DNA of 64,000 nt from Lateolabrax maculatus. Lineage: Eukaryota > Chordata > Actinopteri > Acropomatiformes > Lateolabracidae. The position numbers and the translations under genes are program-made. Of this stretch, positions 1-12,100 are shown piece after piece (positions within the stretch are counted from its first letter, which is position 1; each line of letters opens with the position of its first letter). The stretch covers positions 7,765,001 through 7,829,000 of the forward strand of contig CM062200.1 in NCBI GenBank assembly GCA_031216445.1, in the 5' to 3' direction. Under the pieces are notes generated by a model, which had not been told where the DNA came from, searched no databases, and saw only the letters and a list, made by a program, of their open reading frames with translations.

Positions 1-3000
1 CCTCAGATTGTTTTACGAAGGTCCTTTGATTGATCAAACACGTCAATCCACGGGAGTTACAAAGGTTCTCTATAAATGATCCTGCTAGACAGAGCCTTGA
101 ATCATTCAAATTGGATGTTGTTAGCGGTGAAATATGACAGCGCTCCTTCCTTTGATTGCTCTCTTATGTTGGATGTGACTCTCCAGTTGAGTGTCACCGC
201 CGTTTGAATCTCACACTAATCACTCTGTCACTAATGGGCATGAGCGGCCTTGACGGACAGCCAAGGCTGGAGTATTTGAAATGTCTAATCTGTGTCCCCA
301 GCGAGAAGGCAGGTGATCCCTGCAGCAGCTCTTTATCATTCAAAGTGCTGAGTCTGGAGGCTGCCTGCAGCTGTCCACGTCTGTTTACTGCTGGAAGCAT
401 TCACACAGGGAAGAGGGGCACAAGGCCCAGTGTGTTTGAACAGCAGGTAGCCATTCAGAGCTGCTGTTTACTTCATCTACGCTTTGCACCATCACAAAAA
501 AATGGCTGTAACAAATCTTCATTATCCATTCATCTCCATTACTTTTTTTGATAATTACGTAATCTATAAAATGTAAGAAAATACAGAAATTAATATATAA
601 CGTATGTCTTGAAATACCTGGTTTTGTATGACCAACAGTCCAAACAGTACAGTAGCAGCAACTTTAAGACTGTAGAAATAGGATGACAGTCTTTATTTGA
701 ATTTCAAATTAATGTAGTCAGACAGGCGGCATTTTTACAAAACATTTCAATATTCTCACCGTACCAGGTTGTTATGTCTAAAGTGTTAGCAAACAGTTTC
801 CCATTTGCACATGCAGCAGACATGGAGAAGCATTGGTATTCATTTTGAGTCCTGCCTCTTTCCACCAGTATTCTCCTCCTGTCGGAAACATCTGTCTCTT
901 TAGCTGCTAAATACTCCACTTTGTTTATCAGCTAGTCGCTGACTGTGTCTGTCTGCTGTTTGGTGTGGAGCAGGTAGCGTTCAGTGGGTTTATTAGAGCT
1001 TTTTAAGTTAAAACTTTTGCATGCCGCGGCTTTAAATTACACTTATGAGAGCGGTGAGAGTCGACCAAAACAGTAAAGTTGCTGCCGTAAAACCAAAACA
1101 ATGAGCTGAAAGATGCTTAACTCTCTGTAGAGGTTGGGAACTGCAGCCAGGTGATAAATCTCTGTGGATTCATCACTCTGAGTATAGTACTAGTTATGTA
1201 ATCCATTGCTGATTTGTGCAGCTTTAAAGCAGAAATTATGAAACAGGGTGATGATGATGTAACAAAATCTTTGTTGATTCAAAGTCTGTTCATCAATTAC
1301 ATCTTTCAGCACCAAAGACGAAGGACGCTCACACCGTGATCGCTCAGGTTTAATATGCAGAAGTTGAGATTCACTGCTGTAAACTCTCTCTGCATCGGAA
1401 GCTATGAATTGTTAAACAAACCCTCTTCCTGACGTCTATTCAAATGTTTTATCCATCCACTCCAAGGTGTTGCAGTGTGAAAATCCCTTCACGCAGCACT
1501 TAATGCTGTTTCTTATTGGTTGGGTGTAGAGTGAAACTGAGGGGGGGTTTCTCATTTAAAGTAGATGCTATAAGCTTGATTATGCAGACTAAAAATAAAC
1601 CATCTACGGAGACTGAGCATGTCAAGAGTTCAGAATCCTCGGCAGTTTCTGTCTATTGTGTACCTTTAATTGAAAAAGGTGCTGTGCTCTCTTCCACCCC
1701 TGCTGCAGCTGCCCGCAGTGCAAAACAGCAGCCACAGTACTTTGCAGACATACTGCTGTCAGACTGCTCTCAACTAACTTTGCACTTTTAATAGCTGTGT
1801 GACCCAGTTTGAATCCAATTGAATTAGATCTATATGCGTTCATAGCAGCTCCACTTACAGCTGTAAGTCACTTGAGATTACTTATTAAATGCCTCCCGAT
1901 GTGGTTTATTCTCTCCTCAGCTTTCAAAATAACTTATTTTGATGGTTTTCTCCTCTGCAGGAACTTTTTCATGCACACTTTACAGTGGCAGCGCCTAACA
2001 CAGGCAGCAACTGCCTCACAAACAAGCCTCAGTACTGGCTGTTTTAGAAGAAATGCAGTAGCAGAATATTTGTTTGCTTTATTCTGTTTGTTGTGTCATC
2101 AATATTTTATGCTTTAATATACAGGCTTGCACTAAAAATCTTTTATCTTTTTAGCCATTTATCAAGCAAAAATGCCAAATAGTCACTTGTTCCAGCATCT
2201 CAAATGTGAGGACTTTCTGATTCATTTGTTTGATGTCATTGTAAATTGAACGTCATTGGGTTTTGGACAGGTCAGGCAAAACAAGCAGCCATGAAGACGT
2301 CATTTTGGACTTTGGGACGTATATAGGCTATATGGATTTCTCACTATTTTGACATTTTATCCGTCTATATTATCAACAGATATATTGTATCATTAGTTGT
2401 AGCCCTAGGGTGCTTTAAAGTACAACAATTGATCACTGATTATGTGTTGCAGGTCATCGATGAACATAGCAGCAGGATGGAAAGTGTTCAGTGCCGCTTG
2501 CTGATGCAGAAACTCTCAGTTGACCGTGAAGCACTGTGGGGAAACAGGTTTCCATCAGACGACGAACATGAATGGACTTACAACAAAGTGTTGCATCTGT
2601 GCTAAATCTTTGTTGAAATCAGTTGGAAAATGAGAATTTGTTTGGGTTGTGTTTCCCTTTCACGGTGGCAGGAGGTGCTACATTTTAACATTCTGCTTAA
2701 ATCGGGGCAGGAATAAATAAATGTGTAAAGCATCCACCCTTGGCCTTTTTGCAATTAATTGTTGTGTACCAGGAATTCTTGAAGCGATCCTTGCAGAGTT
2801 GGTACATCATGTGAGAATATGTGCAGCCACGATAAGCAGCAAAACTCATGTTGGGCCTTATGAGCTAGTTGTAAGACAGAAGATGTGCTGCGTTTACATT
2901 TGTAGACAGCGAATATTCACAGATAAGCAACCTTTCAAATTTTGCTGTTTGCAGTCTTGTCTGATGTTATTCAAATGATGTTTTCCTCCCCTCAACTCCT

Positions 3001-3449
3001 TTTGTGTAAACTGAGTGTGCTTGGTGAACGGGGTAGATATGTTTTATCAACATCTGCCAAGAGAGGAACAGGGGAACTGATGATATCACTTAATCTCTTT
3101 ACAATTAAAGGCACTCTTCCACAGCGTGGCTCTCACATGTAGAAGATGTTAAACAAGTTGTGTGGAGGTTTTTTCATGTTTAAAATCGTATTTTCATCTC
3201 GGATAAGGAAATATACAACACAATTAAAGTCAACTCTAGCATTAAAGCCCACTTTAGTGTAGCTTCTGTTCTGTTAAAGGCTGTAAAACCAGAAATTTGA
3301 ATCAGGATTAGTGATCAAAATAGGCTTTTCGATTTAGCCTGGTTCCATATCTCTGATTTGTTCAGTGATTCAAAGTCTGGTGAAGTGCCCACTGAAAGCC
3401 TGTTTCCGCCGGTTGGATAATTAATCTAGTATGTCTCTCTCTCTCTCTA

Positions 3450-3481
<32 letters not shown>

Positions 3482-5700
3482 GACATCATGTATGTGTGTA
3501 TAGATATATATTATAGATAGATACATATATACATATATTAATATATATATAATGAACACATGATGTAAAACAGTCAACTAAAGTTGTTACTGCTGCATTT
3601 AAAGAGATGGATTGATCACATCACAGCTGAAATTATTAATCTGGTAGAGACATTGATCTGTGACTGAGAATTCAATCTGATCAGTGAAGCTCAAACATGC
3701 TAGAAACTCTTTTGTTTTCTGTCCCCCATGTGCTGTGAGTATAAAAATGGTCTGCTGTGATTACTAGTCCTTCAGGGCTCCTGGTCACTGTGCTGCTACT
3801 TGAGCTATTGATGGAGCAGAAAAAGCAAGCTCATAAGAGCTCTCTGCAATTAAAAAAAAAAAAAAGATCCTTTCAGTCGTCTAATCCTTAAAATGTTCCA
3901 TCTTAAGAGACGAAAGACTCAAAGCTTTCATCAAAATGTTTTTCATTTGCTGTTGCTGTTCTTGCACATGTAAGTGTAGAGTCTCCCCAATAACATCCCA
4001 GCCCTCAAACATTCTTTAAAAGCTAATGGTGCAAAGCAGGACACAGCCTTTAAATGCTTCTGAGCAACCCAGTTTAGCTGTGTGACCATTAGTCTGCAGC
4101 ACGTTCTTGATCATGACATGACTGATGACGACCTCTTCATTAACACATCATGTCCAGCACCTCGTGCAGTTGACGTGTGCAGCTGGCTGACGCTGCGGGA
4201 CTTTTCTCCCGCTGCCCTTGCTTCCCAGTTCTGGAGCTCTGCACCCTCGGAAAAGCCTGCGTCTGCCACATCAACTGTTTTGATGCCAGTGTCAGAGTTA
4301 GTTCGGCCAGCTAAGCAGCATCCCAGGAATGTGATCCTGCCCCTGGCTGCCTCTGGCCAATATAAGTAACATTAAACTCAAATGAATCTGAGCGGAGCGC
4401 TGGATTATGTTTATCTTTCACGGGGATGAAATAGAGCGTGGAGGCAGAGAGGGCATGGAGAGTTTAGGTAGCAGCAGGAATAACGTGGGCAGACTTAAAA
4501 TGATGTGCAGGTACAGCAAAACTCTGCAGGTCACAGATTCTTGAGGAAAGAGCTTAAATATATTACATATTTAACCTCTTCAACCACACAGATCCATCAC
4601 TACATTATAATGTTGTGCAGACAATCATTGTTCAAACCCATGAAGGACTTTTTTCAATTTTAGTCATGGACTCAATGTTTTGATATCAAATAGGCTTATG
4701 TTACGGGGATTTACAGGGAAACGTGTGAATGCGTAAGACATCTAGAGTTTTCTGTATGATGTAGTCATACAAGATGTTGTATTTCTGGAGAGAAGTGAAG
4801 GATGAAATGGTTACTTTGGTTATAATCGATTACATTTTGAATGTAACTTTAGCAGCCAATATAAACATAAAAAATATAAAAAACATGACTCTGTCTTTCT
4901 TTAAAATGCATTAGAACCTCTAATAAAAATATAAAACAAATTGAGTGTTGGATTTGATTATTTACCTGTGATGTTGCTTCTGAAGTATTGGAACAGTCTT
5001 TAAAAACCACTTTAGAGAACATTTAGGGAGACTGTTGGGTTCACGTTTTAAAAAATGGATAACCATGAGCTGTTTAAACACAGTCCTCCAAATAATTCAC
5101 GTCAAACAAAACTGCTCATTTATAAAGTTTAGACCACAGAACCATGATGCAGGTTTGTCCCAGGTAGCCTGCTTGTATATCTGAGAGAGATTCATATTTG
5201 AAAGTGAGGCACTTTACAGACACCGCTGATCTGAGTCACTCTAACACATTCTCTCTCTCTGATGCTAATTAAGCAGTGAAATGGAGCTCATTTCAAGCTA
5301 AATTTAACCTCATTTACCCCGAGGACACTTGGAAGTCCATCACTGACCCCCAGCAGACCGGGGAGCCCAGATTGTGCACCACCGCCTTATGGTATTAACT
5401 CAATTGCAGCAATTTCTTACTTTTTTTCCCCAACTTTATTATTTAATTGAGTCACTTATTTCACTGCCTGGCTCTGTTCTATTCAGTGACACCAACCTTT
5501 TTCCCAAAAACAAACGAATGCGCCCTATAGAGTGAGATTGATCATGAGTACAACCATGAACATCTTTTTCCACTTGTGTGATTCATTTGCAGTGTGACTG
5601 TCGGGGTGCCTGCTTGCAAACACAAAAAGAAAAAAAAAAACCCTGAAATAATGAAACCAAGCAAGCAGAAATAAATGATTAGTGCAGGATCTGATCTCTC
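1..5700. other. Upstream region of spock2, no gene recognised
   Basis: Only short, low-quality reading frames without recognisable domains. Apart from simple repeats near 3.43-3.55 kb I see no structured element. The promoter of spock2 could lie here or beyond the left edge. Confidence 0.6.
3431..3553. repeat. Compound microsatellite (TC)n, (TA)n and GATA-like
   Basis: A TCTCTC run interrupted by TATC, then (TA)n and ATAGATA/ATACATAT steps. Low-complexity DNA; translated frames across it are meaningless. Confidence 0.9.
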
Positions 5701-5701
5701 C

Positions 5702-5779
5702 TTTAACTCCCTCCCTCTCTCTCTTCCTCCTCCTCCTCCTCTTCCTCTCTCTCTCTCTCTCTCTCTCATCCCCATTCAG
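5702..5779 (+). promoter_or_regulatory. Polypyrimidine tract and candidate 3' splice site before the spock2 start exon
   Basis: A branch-point-like TTTAAC at about 5702-5707 is followed by 70 nt of C/T-only sequence with no AG until CCCATTCAG at 5771-5779. This is the architecture of a strong acceptor and suggests an unseen 5' non-coding exon. It could instead be a promoter-proximal CT repeat. Confidence 0.4.
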
Positions 5780-5911
5780 TCTGTGGAAGCAGCAGCAGCA
5801 GCAGCAGCAGCAGTCTTGTGTGTGGATCCTTGGCAAGAGGACAGCATCAGCATCAGCATCAGCAGCATCAGCATCAGGAGATACATCCCAGAGCCAGACT
5901 GCCCGAGCAAC
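5780..5911 (+). other. spock2: spock2 5' UTR immediately upstream of the ATG, with trinucleotide repeats
   Basis: It contains (AGC)n at about 5788-5813 and ATCAGC-type hexamer repeats at about 5843-5880, with no upstream ATG. Its left limit is set by a candidate 3' splice site (CATTCAG, ending 5779) behind an AG-free pyrimidine tract. If that site is not used, the UTR simply continues upstream. Confidence 0.5.
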
Positions 5912-6088
5912 ATGGTCGCTGCGAGACTCGTCGCCTGCCTGTGCCTGCTGGTGGGCTTCTCTCACCAGGTGGACGTGAAAAGTGGGAAAGAGGCAGGCAA
6001 ACCCGGGAATTTCATGGAGGACGAGCAATGGCTGTCAACCATCTCCCAGTACGGCCGTAAGATCAAACACTGGAATCGCTTCCGAGAC
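5912..6088 (+). CDS. spock2: spock2 coding exon 1
   Basis: 59 codons from the ATG through FRD, ending in phase 0 at donor GTGAGT (6089). It encodes the signal peptide and the testican-specific N-terminus. The hydrophobic core VACLCLLVGF follows an Arg at residue 5. Confidence 0.93.
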
Positions 6089-6119
6089 GTGAGTGGTGCA
6101 TTCAGTGTCATGTCGTTTC

Positions 6120-6157
<38 letters not shown>

Positions 6158-9100
6158 CGTGGAGGTAACGCGGGTTGGTTTTTTTTTTTTTGTCTCAGGT
6201 GGTTTTTGCGCACGCTTAACTGTCGCTCTGAAGTGCAGATAGACGCAGTTTGTGCTACTGAAATACTTCCGAAGATGGAAATGTTACACAGGAGAGTGTG
6301 TGCAAAGATCTGCCCGTGCCTCATGAGATGATGGCATTTGGTGATTTATTTTGGCAAGGATTTGTTTTTTTTCTCGTGATATTTCAGTCATTGACGGTCC
6401 TTGGCAGGCTACTATTTGATTGTGTGCATTTTTTTATGGTTAAATTGACACTTTTATCTATGGAATTTCTTTTTAGGAGAGTGAATGAAATACAACTCAA
6501 AGGAAATCTATGACATTAGCCCAAGTCTCAAAAGCCATTTCCGAGCTCCTTCTGGGTAACTGTCCTATCATGATATTCCTAACAGGGTCTGTATTCACTG
6601 ATCAATACCAATTGATCTGCCCTATTGCACATAAAATGTAGGGGCTCACAGTGAGGAGGCTTTCAGACTGAACAGCCACCCAGCAGGACGTCAGTTGTCT
6701 ATTTCCAAATATCACAAACATCAAGGATGAGGGAACAACTACTCCTTATTCCCATGTGGATCTGTTGTCCAGACTTAATTCTGGGATGAAAAGGCACAGA
6801 TTTATTTAATCTATTCAGCCATGCCAGGATGACTACTTGAATTAATTTATCAAATTGCAAACAGTATGTAAATCTACTATTTTTCTAGATCATGCTTCTG
6901 CTTTTCTTTGTCATATATGATTTTGTATTTTTGTACATTTCATAGATTAACAGATTAATTAATTAATGAAGAATATAATCATCACCCTACTGACCTAATC
7001 TAACCCTACTGAGAAAATAAATAAACATTTTATGAATTTTATGAAGTTTAACCACCAGCGCAGCAGTACATCGTCACATCGTCGTGGGACAATAAAGTTA
7101 AAGTTAAATTGAGTTGAATCCAACTCTTTCCCGCCTGATAACCGATTCCAACTCTGGATCTGCCGATACAGAGTACCGTTCGGATACTAGTGCAAGGTGA
7201 TATGATACCAGGAAATGGCACTTAAAACTGAGTAGACGTACCGCTGACTGAATGTAACCGATAAAGGAAACGCTGATTTTTATATGATATTTGACATAGA
7301 AACAGTTTCGAACGTGAGTTGGTCACAGCATGGCTGATACCTGATACACTTATTAAGGTCAGTATTGATGCTGATACTGATCTCGTGTATTGGCTCGACC
7401 TCAGGCTATTATCTTTATCTGGTTATTGCCTAAATAATCAGGGCATACATATCAGAAGTGACGAAAGGAAATATATACACTGATACACACTCAGTTGACA
7501 GTTTATTACCTTGTGAAAATCATTTCAGTTTAACACAACAACCTTTTCTCCGTGAAGGTTATAATGTTGTTGAAACTGTTAAAGAGAAGTGTTGATTCAA
7601 CTCTGTGGTCACCTGGGACGCTGATGTTCGTGGTGCTGTTGATTTGTAGTGTGTTATACTACTTATATGAGAACGTGAGCACGGTAAGGTGTCAGGTTGT
7701 CATGTTGTCAGGTGTGGTTCATTGGTACAGCGGGGACACCTCCCTGGAACCAAAAGACACGGCACATGGCATGAATGAGGATGTGAGAGATCTCTGAGGA
7801 GGAGTCCGATAGCAACGGCTCAGATCCAAGCCTTTACCTTGACAACCGGACAGTCGTTTGATCTCAGTGCTGAGAAATATCACCTCAGACAGAGAGCCTT
7901 ATCAATGTCGGCCAGACGGGAGCTGTATTATATTTGACCAGGCATGTAGGAATGTGTCCCACTGCCCTGGAGCCCAGAAGGCCCAGGAAGCAAAATAATT
8001 TGTAATTGAATTGCAAATTTGTCCTGTTATGCAAATTTGAATATTATCTTCACTGGTTTTTCACTTCACTGAGTGGTTTGCCTCACCTATCTGATGGCTC
8101 GGTGAGTAACTGGCAGAGGGGTGAACAGGGAGGGATAGGGCCTTTCTGTGGGTCTTTTTCAGGGGGGCATGTACAGCCACACTGTCAGGAGAAGATTTGT
8201 GTAAAAGTTGGGTATTAGACGCATTTTCGGTCCATTTGAATTTAGTTGCATCTGGATTCTGAATTTGACGCATGCAAAATAATGTTGGCGGAAATCTTCA
8301 CTTACCCCCAAACAAGCATTGCATGATACAGTGTTTTGACATAAGGGCTATAAATAGTTGGGTGAAGGTGGCAGTGAGTGGGCAGAACAGTTAAACTGGG
8401 CTCAAATTGCTTGTTTTTTCGACCAGCAGTCCAAAACCAAAAGATATTACATCTAAAATAATATAAAACTGAGAAAAGCAGCACATCCTCTCATTTGAAA
8501 AGCTAGAACTAGCAAATGTCTTTTTTGCTTGGTAATGGACTTAATCGATGATTAATTTATTAAATTAATTCTCATTGGCTTCTCCTTGATCTACTGCGGC
8601 TTGGAGGTATTCACCCCTCTGACTTTTTCTTGTTATAATGTTGCACATCTTTGAATCCCAGTAGCTTAATTAGGCCTTTCTGCAACTGAGCATTAGAGAA
8701 AGTCTCTTAAATGTCAAGTGAAAACAAATCTGTTGATCAGTTTCATTAAAGTTTAATAAATCGGCTGTGATTAAAATGTGTAAAAAAAACCCATAAAAGA
8801 TTAAAAATGCCACAGTTGGGTGGGGGCGGGGGTGGATACTGTTTATATCCAGTGTATGTGTGTTTGTGCGTGTGTGTGGTGTCAAATGTGTGCAGTGGTA
8901 TGTAGTCAAGACTTCAGTAGTTTAACATAGTTATTTAGACTAAAGATTCAAGTACAGTAAATACATAATTCAAAATGGAGTAATTACAGCAACATGTTGG
9001 GGCTCTTGGGACTGAGGTACAAATTAGACAGAAGTACAGTCACACAAGTTTTATTTTCACATTGCTGATTTTAAAGGAAACATATTGTTGTCAACAAAAT

Positions 9101-12100
9101 GTCTGCAGCCATGTTGGATTGTTTACAAGACCTTGGCCTTTGTTGTTAGATGGCAACAGTAAGATGCTCATCCAATGATGTTTTAAAGCTGCAACTATTT
9201 CTTGGTGACTTGTCGCCTTGTTGTCACTAAGCTACCCCCCATACCTTGATTTTCAACAATAAACATTTTTGTTTTGTAACTCTGGACTTCTTATTTCCAT
9301 TTTCTAGCTATTTTATTTGAGCATTTTGCTTTGGTTTTAAAGAAGAGGTGAACAACACGATCATGAGTGTTTAGTGGTTGTGTGTATTTGGTTCATTGTC
9401 ATGCAGACTGGTTTTGATGGGCGAGCATGGAAAAGATTTGCTTATTCTTGCCTCTACATTTGATTCTCGTGATAGTGTTGGGGGACAGACAGCCGAGCTG
9501 GCTTGGTTCTGCTCAGATAAGACTGTTCTCTGCTGTACCATGCAGTGAGATACACCATCTGAAATGTGAAGGTCGTATTTGTTTACTAGCTGTCTCGGAA
9601 AATGTGTGATGTGAAAACAGCAAGCAGTAATATTTATACTGCATCTAAATAAAAACAAGGGTAAAAAAAAAATGTGTGCTTTATAAAAAAAAAGTGATGG
9701 TTTGATTGATCTGACTGGTGTTTACATTGGACCAATATACATATGAGTATCCAGCATGGGGATATAATGAGTAAATGCTGAAAGGAAGAACAATAAGACC
9801 AACAGCTGCAGAGGCAGGAGGTGTCGGGATAATCCACAGCAGGTTACAGCGCGGCATACAAGCTCCATTATGACCGGCATCAATGCTGAAGCTGTAATCA
9901 TGGCACACTGCAAATGTCAAGACATCAAATCTCCAGATGTAGATTCCCCAGCATTCACGTTGGCACAGAAAATCACCCACACAAAGTAGGCCAACAGGTT
10001 ATAAATGCGCAGTCTACAAATGAAGCTTGGCTATAATTAGCTGATTGCATCTTTCTGAATCAGCTCATTAGTTAAAAAACGTATTTGACTACCTGATGTA
10101 TTTTTTTTCATCCTGACACAAGCTCCACTTTGCATTCAGGTGCGTTCGGGTGGATCTGCTCAGCGGGATCTCAGGCCACCGCTCATGTGAACAATACTTT
10201 GCTGTTCATTCAGGGCCAGATAGCGCCCATCTCCCTGAGCAGTGCAAAGAGGGAACTCATTAAGGAGCTGTGCAGCCCTTCAGCCAACCACAGAGGGCTG
10301 TTTAAGGTTTGCACCTGCTCTCCTGTCAGCTACATTTTTAATGAGGGAAAATTGCTACATCTTTCTCAGGTAAATGGCTCCATGGCTCCTTTGGTTGTTA
10401 AGCTTACACAGAGTGAGGCAAAAAGACAAGGGATCATTAGCCTTATTGGTGCTTACGAATTAATTATATTTAGGACAGTGATAAATGCAATAATTAGATT
10501 ACAATGAGTAGTTTTTTAATTTTTCTCCAAGCCTCTCCACCAAAATGGCCATTAAAAGTTCCTAGAGCCTAAGATGACAAAGGTTTTGTTCAAAAACAGT
10601 TCAAAATACAAAGACTTTCAGTTTTCTGTTGATTGACTAATTGACCAGTTGTTTCAACACACTTCTGCCACAGTGACACTTAAGCACTTTATATGGCACA
10701 CGCATACTAACTGAACCAAGCTAATTGAGCTCTAATAAGCAACCTGAAGCTTCATCCAACTATGGATCAGAGTCATTATATATCCGAGCTGCTGTGAAAA
10801 AGAGAATGGGGATGGCCCGGTCACTGATACTTCATCAACACAACTCCTCTGTGAGAGCTCTTAGATAAATGCAAGACCAAGGTTCACTCTGTTTGTCGGC
10901 TGAATGTGATGCTGCTGCATCCTAAGTGACACTGAGCTCCTTTACTTAGCTCAAAGACATGCAGCCAGCTGTGGGTTTTTCTGCTCCTGTCATCAACCTC
11001 AGCCATTTATTAACCTCCCACAGGATTTATGCTCTAGCACTAACAGCCAGTGTAATTGCGGATCTGAAAAATTAGAAAAATTAAAGTAAGAGGACAGTAT
11101 GCAATTGTAGAAAATATGATAATGAGGCCTATTTCCAATTAAAAATGAATGGCAGTGCGGGGGTTGAAAATTAAGATAGGAGAAACCATAACAGTTAAAT
11201 GAGCTAATAGTTATCTGTATTTCCTCTGCTGTGTGAATCTGAAGATCACACCATCAAATCAACTATCTGTGGAAATCTGCTCGTTGCACACTAATGAGAT
11301 CAAAATGGTAGAAGTGGTGGAAAGAGCCGCTTTCTTGTCATTACCATGCATGTCTTTTACTGGAGGTGAATATCGGGGGGATTTGCTGCGAGGGTTTGGA
11401 CTGCTCAGATACAATTCACAGTGGAAATAGAGAAGAAAGGAGATCCTGTTGGCTTCCTAACACAAGCGTGGGTGACTCCTAATTGAGTGGAGAGGCTGTT
11501 TTGTGTTGTTGCTCCTGTGGAAAAGCTCTGCTCGCCGGAAACCAATTTATGCTTTGCAAAAAAAAAAAGCAAAGGAAACACAGAGAGAAGCTCAACAGCT
11601 GCCTTGAACAGCAGGAAAGGTTTTTCATAAGCAAAGGCATGTTCCACAACTTGTCCAAATATACAAAATCCCTTTCCTCTTTCTATGGCTGAGGATGAGG
11701 AAGCTCTTTGTTGTGATAGGACAGTATATGTAGATTAATGTGTTTCATAATGTTGCCTGGCTTCACCTACTTTATCAGTGTATTAACACACACACCAATA
11801 GCAATGACGGCCTGAATTCCATCTTTTTTAGCCGTTAACTTCTCTGTGAGTTGTTGAAATGTCGGGCTGAATAATTAGCTGTTCCAAGGTTCTTCTTCTG
11901 GCTCTATTGTTCATGCATTATTTATAGTGGCATCTGCCTGAGAGTTGTCTCTGTACTGGTGAAGCTCCTCTATGCCTTGCTGCAGGAAGAGCAATAAATG
12001 CTGCCACTCTTCTTGTGTGTCTGTCGTCATTCAAGGCTGGCATGGAGGCACACCCAACACTCGATCAATGGTCCAGCTTTTTACCAAACACAAATAACTA

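Noticed and set aside
1240..1350. Possible C/D-box snoRNA (GTGATGATGATGT)
   Set aside because: No matching D box with terminal stem at suitable spacing, and it does not lie in a recognised intron.
4082..4369. 95-aa frame upstream of spock2
   Set aside because: No recognisable motif, no splice or promoter context, normal for chance.
5525..6331. Overlapping 120-218-aa frames around the spock2 first exon, both strands
   Set aside because: They run through CT, CAG and ATCAGC simple repeats; the frame giving the testican signal peptide and NFMEDEQWL starts at 5912.
9371..9980. Clustered minus-strand frames of 63-99 aa in intron 1
   Set aside because: No domain, no splice-site pattern consistent with coding exons, and the frames overlap each other arbitrarily.
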